A DNA stretch of 64,000 bases from Cryptomeria japonica (taxonomy: Eukaryota; Streptophyta; Pinopsida; Cupressales; Cupressaceae). Position numbers and translations under genes: made by a program. Numbering within the stretch: the first letter of the stretch is position 1; the number at the start of each line of letters is the position of its first letter. The DNA lies in contig NC_081405.1 of assembly GCF_030272615.1 (NCBI RefSeq), positions 474,766,008-474,830,007 on the forward strand, read 5' to 3'. The notes beneath the pieces are model-generated. The model was not told the origin of the DNA. It was given only the letters and a program-made list of their open reading frames with translations, and searched no databases. Positions 44,549 through 56,730 of this stretch are shown piece by piece.

Positions 44549-47500
44549 AGAAAAAACTCATAACAGATTATTTACAAACCATAAAAGCAATGAAAATAGT
44601 CCTAGATTCATCTAAATCTCATCACCAGTACAATCATGAGCACCATCACAAAGCAGTATATGAATAGAAATCATAGCTATGAATGCAAACCTATAGCATC
44701 ATGATGGACAAAGTTTGAAACATTAAAGAAGACACATTGTTATTTAAGGACTGTTTAGAGCTAGAAATGAATGAAGTCTTGGAGCACACAAAACTAAGGA
44801 GTTTGGAAAAAGGTTATAAGGAAACAAGAACATAAATGACCTAATCAAGATCAATCAATAAAGACCTCGATAGCCCTAATGACACTAGATGTGTATCTAA
44901 ACAAACCATTTTGTTCACTATCATGAATAAAAACAATGAGGATAGGGAAATGGCCTAAGTAGGCTTCAAGCAATAAAGCCCTAGATAGGTTCCATGAGAA
45001 AATACAAAGGAAGAATGGCTATGAGAGTAGCAGCAACATAGATGGCATCCTAAGAGGAAAATGCAATGCTTCTAACTATTTATAGACAAGATTCCAAGAT
45101 AAAATCCATCAATCATCAAAGTGCGGCAATATAGTGACCTCTAAAACCACAATGCATAATGCAAAAACTGCTAAAAGGGGGCTTCACAGTCAAGGGTTGA
45201 AAGTGACAGTTGTATGCATAAAAAGCAATCATACTATAGAAATATGATATCAAATCATACACAGATCAAGCCAAAGATAGGTTTTGTGCAGCCATAGGAG
45301 AATGAAAGATTAAAAAACAATTTTGAAGACATGAATAAGCTCATATATGGCAGAGATATAGAGAAATGGGAGTGAATTAACAAAAGACAATGATAGTGTG
45401 ATTATGATAAAACATAGTAACCATAGGTTTGTCCTATGTATTAGACCTTCAAGAAACATTTCCTTAAAATAGAGAAAAGATTTCAAGAACATTTATGGAA
45501 TTTCCTTTGTCAAATAAATGTTGAAATTCCCAAAGAACCAAAGGGAGAGTTCATGCTTCATTTCAAAATGGTCATAGTCACCATAACAAGAGTAGTTGAC
45601 AATCTCAAAGACCATGAAGATCATATTTGGCACTGTGATTTCAAAAAGAGTAGGTCTTCATCCAAAAGAAAAGAATATAGTACTATTAAAGTATATAGCA
45701 TTTGTATTTCTTTGAGAAAAGAGAGGAAAGAAACAGTGTTAACAATCAAGGGCCAGAGATTGTCAAGAAGCAATGAGATCATAGAGGTCAACACCATGCA
45801 TTTACACATGACTATATCAATCATGAGGAAGGCTTATTAAAGAATTTAAAATAAAGACTCAATCAAGAAAAGAGAAGCATATCAAAGTATTGATAGTCGT
45901 ATAATCACATAACAAAGATGGTAATGCAAACCTTGTGGAGACCACATAATAACATAATCCAAAAAGGCATTGAACATAGAGAAATATTTATGTATGACAA
46001 CTAGATGTATCCATCAAAGGAATTGTTAAATAAAAGTGTTCCATTGTTATTTCACATAACCAGAGATAAGTCTCACATAGGTTATAAAAAGTCATCATGC
46101 ACAGTCAATCATGAAGGTCAAAGAGTAAGCTTTGAGAAGTATGAACAACAGTGATCAGTTTTAAAGGCTTAAATTCAACCACAGTCATCAAAGTCCTTCA
46201 AAGACCATCAAAGAAAAGTCCAAATACAAAAGTATGAGATTAAAGACCAGTGGAAGAGAATGGCATATAATGAGAAATAAAAAACCTACATAGATGCAAT
46301 CATAAACTTCAAGCTTGCAGCTATAAGAGAGAAGGAAGAGGTGGAGTCTTTAGTTCTACCTCGGTTTGAAGCTTGAAAAGTAGGATTTGGAGTAGTTCAA
46401 GTTTAGTTTGGAACTCCACATGGATTAATTATCAGTTGAGACAACTTTTAAGCTCATCTACACTTAGTTGGCAGCAACTTTCACTTCTTTCTTGCATGTT
46501 TTTAAAGTAAATTCAACCCAAGAGGCCACATATCATGCAAGATAGAGATAAGATCAAGGTAGAGACTTTAAGCTCAACCTGAGTTTGAAGATGAAGAGGT
46601 GAAGTCCAGAATCAATTAGCCTTCAATAGAGATCAAATCCTTCTTTTCTACAAATCCTCTCTTCTTAATTTCCAGGGAGTTATTTCTTCCTTTTGGCATG
46701 TATTGTAGACTATTTTTGTCTCTTTCATGCTTAATTGCAGACCCATAACTCATTTTCTGAGTTTTTGTAATAGCAACAATTCCTTTATTTTTCAATAAAA
46801 TAGTAGCAAAATCCTTCTTAATACTTCTTGTATTATGTTATAAATGAATAATTTGATGAATTTTCTATGATTGTGTCTAAAATCCTCTAAATTTGTCTCA
46901 TCCAATCAGTATTTGGTGTAAGAAGATACATAGTAGATGAAGGTCTTAGATTGTTTTAATTGATTTTGATAGTTTGTAGTTGTGAAAACTCGTGGTTTTC
47001 CTTCAAATGAGCAGCAGGTTCAACCCTTTCTCAAGAAATACTTATTCATCACATGTTTAGTTAAGTTGTGAAAGATTCAAATCTATTTTGTTGAAAGGTT
47101 TTGTGAGTTTAGTAGGTTGTAGATCTCAGCTACGATTGGTGCATCACCTCCTAGGATAGTTTTTATTTCAAAGTTACCCTTTTATCCCTTTACCTAGAAA
47201 GTTATTTTCATGAGGTTCATCAAAGAGAACCAACTTTCTCTAGAGATTCACCCTCAATTTGAGAAACCCATACGCTTGAAGGTGTATCCATGTTTCATAG
47301 GATTACTGAGCTCCCAAATTAGCAATATGGCGCAATCCTTTGTGACAACACCTACAAAATGAAATAATTCATATTTATCTTCATAATTTCCCTTCTTTTT
47401 CTAAAGGATTCAAATATGAAAATGTGTTTCGCACCCTCAATCATATTTTTTCCAAAGATTAGGAGTTTAAGTGAAGGATCCACAACATGTTTATCTTCTC

Positions 47501-49037
47501 CATTCTTTTCTTTGTGGTAAGGTTTCATAACCTTCTCCTTTCTAGGACTTCTTAATGGTGTAGCATTGTGTTCTCTACCTTTGTGTTTTTCTAACTTGAT
47601 TTAAAATAATTCTTTCACTAATATCAATTCACAATTTGCTAGGAATCATTCTCATTGCTCTTTTATTTGTTTTTGCAATACTTCTTGTATTGAAATTAAT
47701 ATATTTGTATATGTCATGGGGGATGGGTTCTAGTTTGATAAGTGTGCCTCTTCAAATTGACGTTTCATCTTTGGTAATTTCTTTCTTTTTGTAAACGACA
47801 TTTCACTGGTTATCATTGATAAATCCCCAAAACATGACTTTATTTTTTTCTTTTTATCTCCTCTCTTCTTAACTTTCTTATGCTTATTAATTAATTATTC
47901 CAACTAATCCTTAAAGTAATACATAATAATTTATTTTAGGATCTAAGGAGTTTCATGAATTTTTCATCACACCAAATTATGATATTGGATATGCTAGTTT
48001 TATCAAATGGCATTTTGGTAAAATTTAGTAGTGTTGGAGCCTCACTACTTCTACAACCCTCTAACAATGTCTTCCTTGATACCCTATAGTTCTCTATGCT
48101 TCCTTTTTTATGTGTCAAAATTTATCTTAATCTCTCTATTTGAGAGGTCATTTTTTTACGAGTTTTCCATTCTTATTCTTCAATTACTTTTCCTTCTTCT
48201 TAGAAGCACCCATATTGGCATGCTGACTAGCAGCCACATTGGTGTGTTCACTATTTATCTTTTCTTCATTCTCTATTCTTTTACGATCTCTTCCGTATCT
48301 CTCAATATTTTGTTTTTTTTAATATCCTCATTACTTTGGCTTTTCATGTTTACTTTTGAATTTAGTGTCCCATTTGATTTCACTAAGTTTCTTATTATCT
48401 CTTTCCATGGGTGTTACATTACTCCTTTATTTCCTCCCATTGTAGTTATTTTATATGTATATTGATTCAGAACATCTCTGTAGGTATTTATTTTAGATAT
48501 TTCCCCCTTTCCATTCCCCATCCCTTGAATTCATAACCCCCTCTCACAAGGTTGACACCAAGGAGATTGTTATATAGTATATGTGATGGTGGAAAGTAGG
48601 GTTGGGGTTAAATTAAGATAATAAAACCACTAAATGACCTAATTAACCTACACATTAAGGAGGAGAGAAATATAATAGATCTATCTTTGTAAGACCAAGA
48701 TTGAGATTAGATTCTTGGTTCCTTGATAAGAATTCATCCTCCTTAAATTGAATCAAATTGAATTATTTAAGATTAGGGAAAGATAGTGAATTATTGAAGC
48801 AATCTAATAGAAACAATGAGCTACAGATGTTGTACGGAGCCAACAACCTAGACATGAGCAGAAGAAGATGATTCAGATCTGTTCCTAGAAGTTCAGCCTG
48901 ATTTTTCAAGAACAAGTAGTATCAATTTTCCATGATCCTCCGAATATCTTGAGGTTGAAATCTAAACATGTTCATCTATGTGAATCTTGTCGATCATCCT
49001 AAACACATATTTTGTACCTCTTCCTAGACACAATGAA
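44549..49037. other. 4.5 kb with no supportable gene
   Basis: AT-rich, short chance frames on both strands only (for example 45310-45492 minus, 45553-45840 plus, 48031-48465 plus). Hints: a minus-strand TATA box (TATAAATA, near 45078-45085), an AATAAAA signal near 46794, and a minus frame 48118-47936 with residues FTKMPFDKTSISNIIIWCDE that reads like decayed coding sequence. It is probably more degraded retroelement, but no domain or LTR pair could be shown. Confidence 0.5.
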
Positions 49038-49260
49038 AAAGGGGGAATTGTTGGGAATTGGGGTTTGCCTTAGGTCAAACCTCAATTTTTGAATTAACCA
49101 AGAAATTGAATTGAAAATGTAAATGAAGTACTGTAGTAAAATACTTTCCTTTTGAGGGAAAGACTGAGAATGAACGAAACACTAATGATATACCTTTAAT
49201 GAAGTGTTGTTTGTCTCCACCAAGGAATTAGGGTTTCATGTAGATTGCCTTCATAAAATA
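49038..49260 (+). repeat. Possible polypurine tract and truncated LTR start
   Basis: AAAAAGGGGGAAT is followed by TGTTGGGAATTGGGG, the pattern of a copia polypurine tract and LTR start. The putative LTR is cut after about 210 bp where the Cop-5 LTR starts. No partner LTR found in the window. Confidence 0.4.
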
Positions 49261-50252
49261 TGTTGAAATAATGCGTTGATTTTTTGTTGTGGTTATCATT
49301 GGTGTCAAACTTGTCATTCTAGATTTATTTGGAATGTTTGTGGTGTAGAATTATTTTATTGTGTTGTTGATGTTGCAGTTGTTCTATTGGTTAATCTGGA
49401 AATGGTTGGATTCTTGGTGTTGAGTTTTGTCATTATCTTCATTGGATATAGTTTTGATATCATGAATATGATGGTTTTGAGGTCCAAAAACATCTTTGTG
49501 TTCTTCGAGTGTTGTGGCATTGATCGTTCCTGGTTGTGAGATTTTATGTTTGACCTATCCTTAGGTCTGGATTGTTGGAATCCAAGAACACTGAGAGGGG
49601 GGTGAATTAGTGTTTTGTTGGTAAGATAAGTTTTAACCTTATTAACATAGTATTTCAGTAACTGGTAACCATAAAAGAATATAACAACAAATATAAATAG
49701 TGTCACCACAAGAACATACGCCATAACACAGAGATTTATACGCGGAAAACCTAAAAGAGGAAAAACCAGTGGGATTGGTGACACACAATATCTATCCACT
49801 AGCCAAATGAATACATATTACAAGAGGGGCTTGCACATGCAGAAAGGCCAATAGCCTAGAGCACACTCCTCATCACAAAAGAGGCCTCACTAACTACAAA
49901 CACCAAATAATGGTTTACAAACAAAATTCTAAACTCAGAAAATGCATCTACTATGCTGGATGAGTTCCGATTCAAGAATTGTTTGTACCAATTTCTAGTG
50001 TGTCCTCATTTACCAGTAACTTGCTCTACATCCCAAACCTTTAAACCAATAACCAAGACCAACTATAGAATATTATATTCGCATACAGTCGATAAATATT
50101 GTTCGCACAATATCACATAACTATATCTCGCATCGTATGTATATCTCTCAAAATCTCATATCCAAAATATCCTAACCAAACTGAATTAAATACCCTTCCC
50201 AAACATAAACATAAATTCCTTATGTCAGCTTACAATGATATTATAATTTATT

Positions 50253-51323
50253 TGTTGGTATTATGGATGTGTTGCATTAGTTTTGTCATTGATGTCAACA
50301 CTTATCCTTCTGGAGATCTACATTGTTGATTTAGCATTATGGTTATATTGGTTTACTATTGAACTGACACATTGTGTTCACCGACAAGGTGACTGACTTA
50401 TGCATAGTCACCAGTATATTGTTCACCGACAAGTTATATGGTTCACCAGCACTGATGATGACTTAGTATCATCAGGAGATCACTTGATTATGTCAAAGAC
50501 ATGGTTTGGATACTTGGTTTTTATGTTTTGGTTATTGGTCTAGGTTATGGACCAGCATACGTTAGCTATTCCAGATCAGCACGACACGTTATGGAGATGA
50601 TTTATTGATTGGATATTGTTGTAAATGCATTAAGCCGACATGATGCATCACATCAAGACTTATTTTGTTATTGATTTAATTGTAATATTCTTAGTGAGCC
50701 GACCTACACATTTTGTCTTAGGTTTTGTATATATGTAAGATCTCATTTGTGAGATGAGATATGATATAATATAAGGTCAAGGTATGGTATTGTAATATGG
50801 TATGTGTGAATATTGAAGATCATATGAGCAGAACATAGAGAAGGTTCAAGGAAGGTTTGAAGGTGTTTATTAGAGCTTAACCAGTACTGAATCCGACATT
50901 AGAGATACTATTTTGAGTAGTACATTATTCTAGGATTTAACCATCCTATTGTAGTCATTGTGACTCCCATTTGAGTAGTGTGCTCTAGGCAGTTGGCCTT
51001 TCTGCATGTCTAGACCCCATTTGTATACACATACTATCTGCAGTAGTATCATCTGATTGTGGGCAAGGTTTCCCACCGTGGTTTTTCCTCTTATAGGGTT
51101 TCCACGTCAAAATCTATGTGTTATGTATTGTGGATATTGTTTCTCTTTTTGTTTCATGCATTAAGTTTCACCGGTATTGATATTAACTGCTAATCTGTTA
51201 ACTAGCAATAAGTTTTGTTTACCGGTATTAAGCATTAAGTTTGATTAAGTCATAATTGGGTTGAAATTCATTGACAACTGATTCATCTCCCCCCCCTCTC
51301 AATTGTCCTTCTGGTTCCTAACA
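50253..51323 (+). repeat. Cop-4 5' LTR
   Basis: TGTTGGTATTATGG...GGTTCCTAACA, 1,071 bp, aligning throughout with 55111-56203. It includes core promoter block TATATATGTAAGATCTCA (50728-50745), the GTGTGCTCTAGGCAGTTGGC block near 50978-50997, the U5 CACCGTGGTTTTTCC motif near 51074-51088, and a C-run near 51289-51296. Confidence 0.95.
50728..50745 (+). promoter_or_regulatory. Core promoter (TATA) of the Cop-4 5' LTR
   Basis: TATATATGTAAGATCTCA. It is repeated in the 3' LTR at 55626-55643 and shared with the Cop-1 LTRs and the solo LTR at 26058. Confidence 0.65.
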
Positions 51324-51325
51324 AT

Positions 51326-51337
51326 TGGTATCAGAGC
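51326..51337 (+). promoter_or_regulatory. Cop-4 primer binding site
   Basis: TGGTATCAGAGC, exact tRNA-iMet complement, two bases after the LTR. Confidence 0.93.
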
Positions 51338-51380
51338 TAAGTCCTCTTTTTGTAGAAGCCTAACAACTTGAGGATATCCT

Positions 51381-52503
51381 ATGGCAACAAACATTTTCAG
51401 GAAGGATAGTCCTAAACTTGATGGAACTAACTATGGTATATGGAAGATTAGAATGGAGACACATCTGAATTGAATTTGGAAGAGACATATGGGAAGTTAC
51501 AAAGGATGGCTATGTTGGTCCTACTCCGAATCAACCTAATCCACCAACTTTGGGTAAAGATTAGGAAAATGATTGCAAAGCAAGAGAAGCACTTTTGAGT
51601 GCATTATCAGATCAGCAAATCATGAGATTATCATACTGATCTACTGCTAAAGCTATTTGGGATAAATTGGAGACATTGAATGAAGGAGATACCACTGTCA
51701 AAATTGCAAAACTGGAATGTTACCGGGTCAGGTATGAAAATTTGAAAATGGAAGAAGATGAAAGAATTTATGCTTTTATGGAAAGAGTTAATGAAATTAT
51801 TTTAGGGATACAATGTTGTGGAGGATCTTTAAGTGAAGATGAAATTGTTTCTAAAGTTTTAAGAGATTTGCCACCGACATACAAAATGAAAGTAACTGCT
51901 ATTAATGAGTTGAGAACAATGCCTAATACATCAGTATCTAGAGATACCTTGGTTGGAAAACTTTCAGCATTTGAGCTTGAGGAATTTGGTCATGTTGCTA
52001 CAATTAAGACAGATTTAGCCTTCAGAGCATCATCATCTGCAGCATCATCATCATCTAACAAATCTGATTGGAAAACACTTTATGAAAAAGAACTTGAAGA
52101 TATCAGGAGGGAAAATGAATAACTGAAAGAACTTGAAGCACTATTCGCAAGGAAAATGCCTAAAGGTCTAGTTGGAAGTAAGTATGAAGGTAAAGCACCA
52201 TTTAAATATTTTAATTGCAATAAAGTTGGTCATATAGCATCTAGATGTCCTGATAGACATGCAAGATTGAGAGAGGAAGCTAAAAGAACATATAAGCCTA
52301 ACCCTGAATATCAGAGATACAGATTTAAGAAGAACAAAGATAAATCATGTTACTATGTTGATGAAGGAGTTATAGATGATTCTGATGAAGAACCAACAGA
52401 CAATGGATGGGCATTTTTTGCAATAAAAGAAGATCAACCGGCACCTACTATCCCACTGGTAGAGAATTCCCTGGTAGCTAAAATTGAAGAAAAAGATGAA
52501 TGA
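51381..52503 (+). pseudogene. Cop-4 gag
   Basis: Start ATG 51381: MATNIFRKDSPKLDGTNYGI WKIRMETHLN, then TGA at 51471. The UBN2-like core continues in 51667-52122 (METLNEGDTTVKIAKLE, VRYENLKMEEDERIYAFMER, DEIVSKVLRDLPPTYKMKV), with a stop at 52120. The nucleocapsid, 52156-52503, has MPKGLVGSKYEGKAPFKY and the knuckle YFNCNKVGHIASRC, where the first Cys of CCHC has become Tyr. Homologous in order and sequence to Cop-1 gag. It would form the particle and bind RNA; stops and the lost Cys argue against function. Confidence 0.9.
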
Positions 52504-53222
52504 ATCATTGATAGTGGATGTTCACATCATATGACTGGTGATAAAAGTAAATTCTTATCTTTTCAGGAATACAATGGAGGTGTAGTAAGATTTGGCGATG
52601 ATAAAGTTTGTTTAATCAAAGGAAAAGACACTATATCTTTGGATGGTAAGCACAATACTAACAATGTTTATTATGTTGAAGGTTTGAAGCATAATCTTTG
52701 AGTGTTGGTCAATTAGTTGAAAAGGGATTTTAGTTACAATTCAAGAATGGTAAATGCAAAATCATGAACAAAACTAGATTGGATATTGCAACCAGTAATC
52801 AGACTAAAGGTAATATATTTCATTTGAATAAAAGTGATAAGACATGTTTGATTGCACATATTGATGAAAGTTGGTTATGGCATAAGAGACTTTGTCATGT
52901 AAATTTTGATTTCATTGTAAAGATTAGTTCAACTAAGGTAGTAAGGGATTTACCTAAGATTGTGAAACCTCATAATCCGATATGTAAGGAATGTCAAATG
53001 GGAAAGCAAGTTAGAACAACTTTTAAGAGTATTTCTGAGAAGTCCAATAATGTTCTTGATTTAATTCATATTGACTTGTGTGGTCCGACAAGAACAAGAA
53101 GTCTACAGGGAGATACATATTTTATGCTAATTATTGATGATTATTCTAGAATGTGTTGGGTTACTTTCTCAGGGAGAAATCAGAAGCTTTTGGAAAATTC
53201 AAGTTATTCAAGGCAATGGTAG
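52504..53222 (+). pseudogene. Cop-4 protease and integrase zinc domain
   Basis: After a TGA (for Trp) at 52501-52503, the frame reads IIDSGCSHHMTGDKSKF with the DSG protease motif, then VRFGDDKVCLIKGKDTISL, NNVYYVEGLKHNL. A frameshift follows. 52764-53222 contains ESWLWHKRLCHVNFDF and CKECQMGK (HHCC zinc domain) and enters the integrase core: LIHIDLCGPTRTRSLQGD, MLIIDDYSRMCWVTF, then another frameshift. Confidence 0.9.
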
Positions 53223-53815
53223 AGAATGAAACTGGTAAGAAAATCAAATGTTTGAGATTTGATAAAGGAGGAGAATTTACATCTAAGTAATTTAATACAT
53301 TCTATGAAGTGAATGGAATCAAAAGACAACTATCATCACCCTGGACACCTCAATAGAGTGGAATTGTTGAAAGGAAGGATAGAACTATTCTGGAAACATC
53401 TAGAAGCATGATATTTGAAGAAAATCTACCTCATGTGTACTGGAGAGAAGCAGTGAATATAGCGGTTTACACTTTCAACAGAGTTCACATCAAAGCTAAA
53501 ACTGGTAAGACCCCTTATGAAGTATGGTTTGGTAATACTCATACTCGTAAATACTTCAAAATATTTGGAAGAAAATGCTATATTAGGAGAGATGAGTATG
53601 TTGGTAAATTTGATCCTAGAAGTGATGAAGGAATATTTCTTGGTTATTCATCTAAGAGAAAGGCATGTAGATGTTTTAATAAAAGATTGCAGAAGATCAT
53701 TGAAAGTGCTAATGTGAAGATAGATGAACACTTTAGAGGAAATTCAAGGTTTGTAGATTCGGAACCGGCAATTGAGATGATCATAAATGAACCGATACAA
53801 GATGCACCAGTATAG
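53160..53815 (+). pseudogene. Cop-4 integrase core and C-terminus
   Basis: In the shifted frame: REKSEAFGKFKLFKAMV, CLRFDKGGEFTSK with the catalytic Asp and a TAA, then WTPQ*SGIVERKDRTI with the catalytic Glu and a TAG. The open frame 53408-53815 continues ENLPHVYWREAVNIAVYTFN, TPYEVWFGNTHTRKYFKIFG, FDPRSDEGIFLGYSSK, the standard copia integrase C-terminal part. It ends at TAG before the RT linker. Confidence 0.9.
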
Positions 53816-53818
53816 AAT

Positions 53819-54718
53819 GTGGATCCAGTCACATCGGCATCATTAGAGAATTCCACGGTGACTAAAGAACAACATCATGTGAATAAACCCAGGTATGTAA
53901 GACTGAATCATTCAAAAAATCAGATAACTAGGAATAAGTATCAAGGTGTTATGACAAGAGGAAGATTGGCAAATGAAGAGGTATGCTTAATTTCCCAAAT
54001 TGAACTAGGATCTATTATTGAAGCATGTCAAGATGAACATTGGATAAAAGCAATGGAAGATGAATTAGAACAAATTGAAAAGAACAATACATGGACATTA
54101 GTTCCCCGGCCTAAAGACAAAAATGTAATTGGAAATAAATGGGTATTCAGAAATAAACTTAATGAAGATGGTAAGATAATTAGGAACAAAGCAAGATTAG
54201 TTTGTAAAGGATATTTGTAGAAAGAGGGAATTGATTATAATGAAACCTTTGCAACGGTAGCTAGAATTGAAGCAGTTAGATCATTTCTTGCATTTGCAGC
54301 TCATAAGAACTATAAAGTATATCAAATGGATGTAAAATGTGCATTTATGAATAATGAGCTTGAAGAGGAAGTTTACGTTGAACAACCAGATGGATTTTTA
54401 TTGAAAAATGATAAAGATATGGTTTTTAGATTAAGGAAAGCTTTGTATGGATTGAAGCAAGCTCCTAGAGCTTGGTATGCTAGATTGGACAAATATCTTT
54501 TGAAGCTTGGTTACACTAAAGGTAATGTTGACAACAACTTATATTTCAAAGTGACTAATGATGACATCTTGGTTATTGAAGTTTTTTTTGATGATATCAT
54601 TTTTGGAGGAGAAGATGGATTGTGTAAGGACTTTGCTAACAAGATGCGGGAAGAATTTGAAATGTCTATGATTGGGGAGATAAAATGCTTTTTTAAGATT
54701 GTAGATTTCACAAACTGA
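53819..54718 (+). pseudogene. Cop-4 reverse transcriptase, 3' end deleted
   Basis: 53819-54220: [64 protein letters not shown], then TAG. 54326-54718: [20 protein letters not shown] with a catalytic Asp, [20 protein letters not shown], and [13 protein letters not shown], where Phe replaces Val of the usual VDD. Aspartates are intact. The rest of RT breaks off after [11 protein letters not shown], and a short garbled stretch leads to the 3' untranslated region. RNase H is absent. Confidence 0.92.
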
Positions 54719-55110
54719 TAGAGGTATATTCATATGTCAAATAAAATACTTGAAGGAACTATTGAAGAAATTTGGTATGGAAAACTCTAAACTGGTAGAA
54801 ACTAACAGAGAAACTTTTTTCCACCTTTAATAGAGGAGAGCTACTTCTCAGAGGGAGTAGTTGGTTGTATGTTCTGGTATTTCTTCTTAACTGCTTTGGC
54901 ATTTGATGTCAAAGGGGGAGAGAGATATATGGAAAAAAATTCTTTTGGAGATATTATTCATTGGGGGAGAGATATATAATCCTTGTATTTTGGTTTTGAT
55001 TTCTAGTATTAATCTATTCAGGAGATTGTCGGTTTTTCGTTTTTGGCATTCTGTTTTGGCACTTAGATTTTTTTCCATCTAGTGTTGCCATCAATGCCAA
55101 AGGGGGGTAT
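54719..55110 (+). other. Cop-4 3' untranslated region with polypurine tract
   Basis: Non-coding. It contains a GATGTCAAAGGGGGAGAGA stretch near 54906-54924, like an internal copy of the tract, and the tract itself AAAGGGGGGTAT (55099-55110) before the LTR, with one extra G and T in place of A compared with the standard. Confidence 0.75.
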
Positions 55111-56203
55111 TGTTGGTATTATGGATGTGTTGCATTAGTTTTGTCATTGATTTCAACACTTATCCTTTTGGAGATCTACATTGTTGATTTAGCATTATGG
55201 TTATATTGGTTTACTATTGAACCGACATATTGTGTTCACTGGAAAGGTCAGTGACTTATGCATAGTCACTGATATATTGTTCACCAATAGGTTATATGGT
55301 TCATTGGAACTGATGATGACTTAGAATCATCTAGAGATCACTTGATTATGTCAAAGACATGGTTTGGATACTTGATTTTGATGTTTTGGTTATTGGTCTA
55401 ATCGGGTTGACATATTTGTTGTTACCAGTAGATTGGTCTAGGTTATGGATCGGTATACATTATCTATTCCAGATCAGCATGACACATTATGGAGATGATT
55501 TATTGATTGGATATTGTTGTAAATGCATTGAGCCAACATGATACATCACATCAAGACTTATTTTGTAATTGATTTAATTGTAATATTCTTAATGAGCCGA
55601 CCTACACATTTTATCTTAGGTTTTGTATATATGTAAGATCTCATTTGTGAGATGAGATATGATATATGATAAGGTCAAGGTATGGTATTGTAACATGGTA
55701 TTTGTGAATATTGAAGATCATATGAGCAGACTAAAGAGAAGGTTCAAGGAAGGTTTGAAGGTGTTTATCAGAGCTTAACAGGTACTGAATCCAGCATTAG
55801 AGATGCTATTTTGAGCAGTACATTATTCTAGGATTTAACCATCCTACTGTAGTCATTGTGACTCCCATTTGAGCAGTGTGCTCTAGGCAGTTGGCCTTTC
55901 TGCATGTGCAGACCCCATTTGTATACACATACTATCTACAGTAGTATCATCTGATTATGGGTAAGGTTTCCCACCGTTGTTTTTCCCCTTATAGGATTTC
56001 CATGTCAAAATCTTTGTGTTATGTGTTGTGGATGTTGTTTCTCTTTCTGTTTCATGCATTAATTTTCACCGGTATTGATATTAACTGGTAATAAGTTTGG
56101 TTTACCAGTATTAAGCATTAAGTTTGATTAAGTCATAATTGGGTTGAAATTCATTGACAACTGATTCACCCCCCCCTCTTAGTTGTCCTTCTGGTTACTA
56201 AGA
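55111..56203 (+). repeat. Cop-4 3' LTR
   Basis: TGTTGGTATTATGG...GGTTACTAAGA, 1,093 bp, matching the 5' LTR with scattered differences. It contains the promoter block (55626-55643), the GTGTGCTCTAGGCAGTTGGC block near 55877-55896 and the U5 motif near 55970-55990. The frame 55359-55541 is chance. Confidence 0.95.
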
Positions 56204-56458
56204 TTATTTGCATGTCGGCCTAGACAATAATAAATACATTAAACTTCATGACCGATTCCATTGATTGCTGTCGTGTAGACATGTTGGATCAATCTCCTAT
56301 GTCGACCTCATATATCGGTTCTTAGTTTACTGGTTTCCCTGAATGTCAGTTGTCAAAACATGAATACCAATGAGTATCAGTTAAGTGTCCAACCCAAAAT
56401 GATATGTGTTGTCATCAATGAAAACACAACTAAACTAGATGAGTGTCAGTTGCCAACA

Positions 56459-56470
56459 ATCTCCCCCTTT
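56459..56470 (-). promoter_or_regulatory. Element B polypurine tract
   Basis: The minus strand reads AAAGGGGGAGAT immediately before the 3' LTR start TGTTGGC, identical to the tracts of element A and Cop-1. Confidence 0.88.
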
Positions 56471-56730
56471 GGCATTGATGGCAACACTCATGTTAAAAAT
56501 GAATCGCTCAAGTGTTGTCTCGGTTCCTCCAAAAACTAATGACCAAAATTGACCCTGCTCCCCCTGAGCTATACATTACTTCTTATTTCCCTTGAAATTT
56601 TTCACAACAACCACTCCCCCTTTGACATCAATAACAAAGGCAGGGAAAAAGAATGAAAGAATGAAATCAAAATGTGTTTACGAGATCTAGATATACTTGA
56701 ATATATTTGGATAAGCACCCTTCAAAAATC

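Larger units (their letters stand above)
50253..56203 (+). mobile_element. Cop-4: copia element lacking RNase H
   Basis: 5,951 bp, flanked by TTATT (50248-50252 and 56204-56208). 5' LTR 50253-51323, primer site, gag, protease, integrase, RT, polypurine tract, 3' LTR 55111-56203. The end of RT and all of RNase H are missing: about 700-800 bp are deleted after [14 protein letters not shown] (54718) relative to Cop-0 and Cop-1. Proteins are very similar in motif to Cop-1. Confidence 0.93.
49573..56458 (-). repeat. Element B 3' LTR, split by Cop-4
   Basis: 49573-50252 and 56209-56458 align in order with 61524-62451. The junction is TTATT, the Cop-4 target duplication. The + strand ends are TGTTGGAATCC and TTGCCAACA. 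Confidence 0.9.

Noticed and set aside
48031-48465. 144-codon plus-strand frame rich in Phe, Leu and Ser
   Set aside because: Looks hydrophobic only because the DNA is T/C-rich. No family motif, and the opposite strand is purine-rich like decayed coding sequence.
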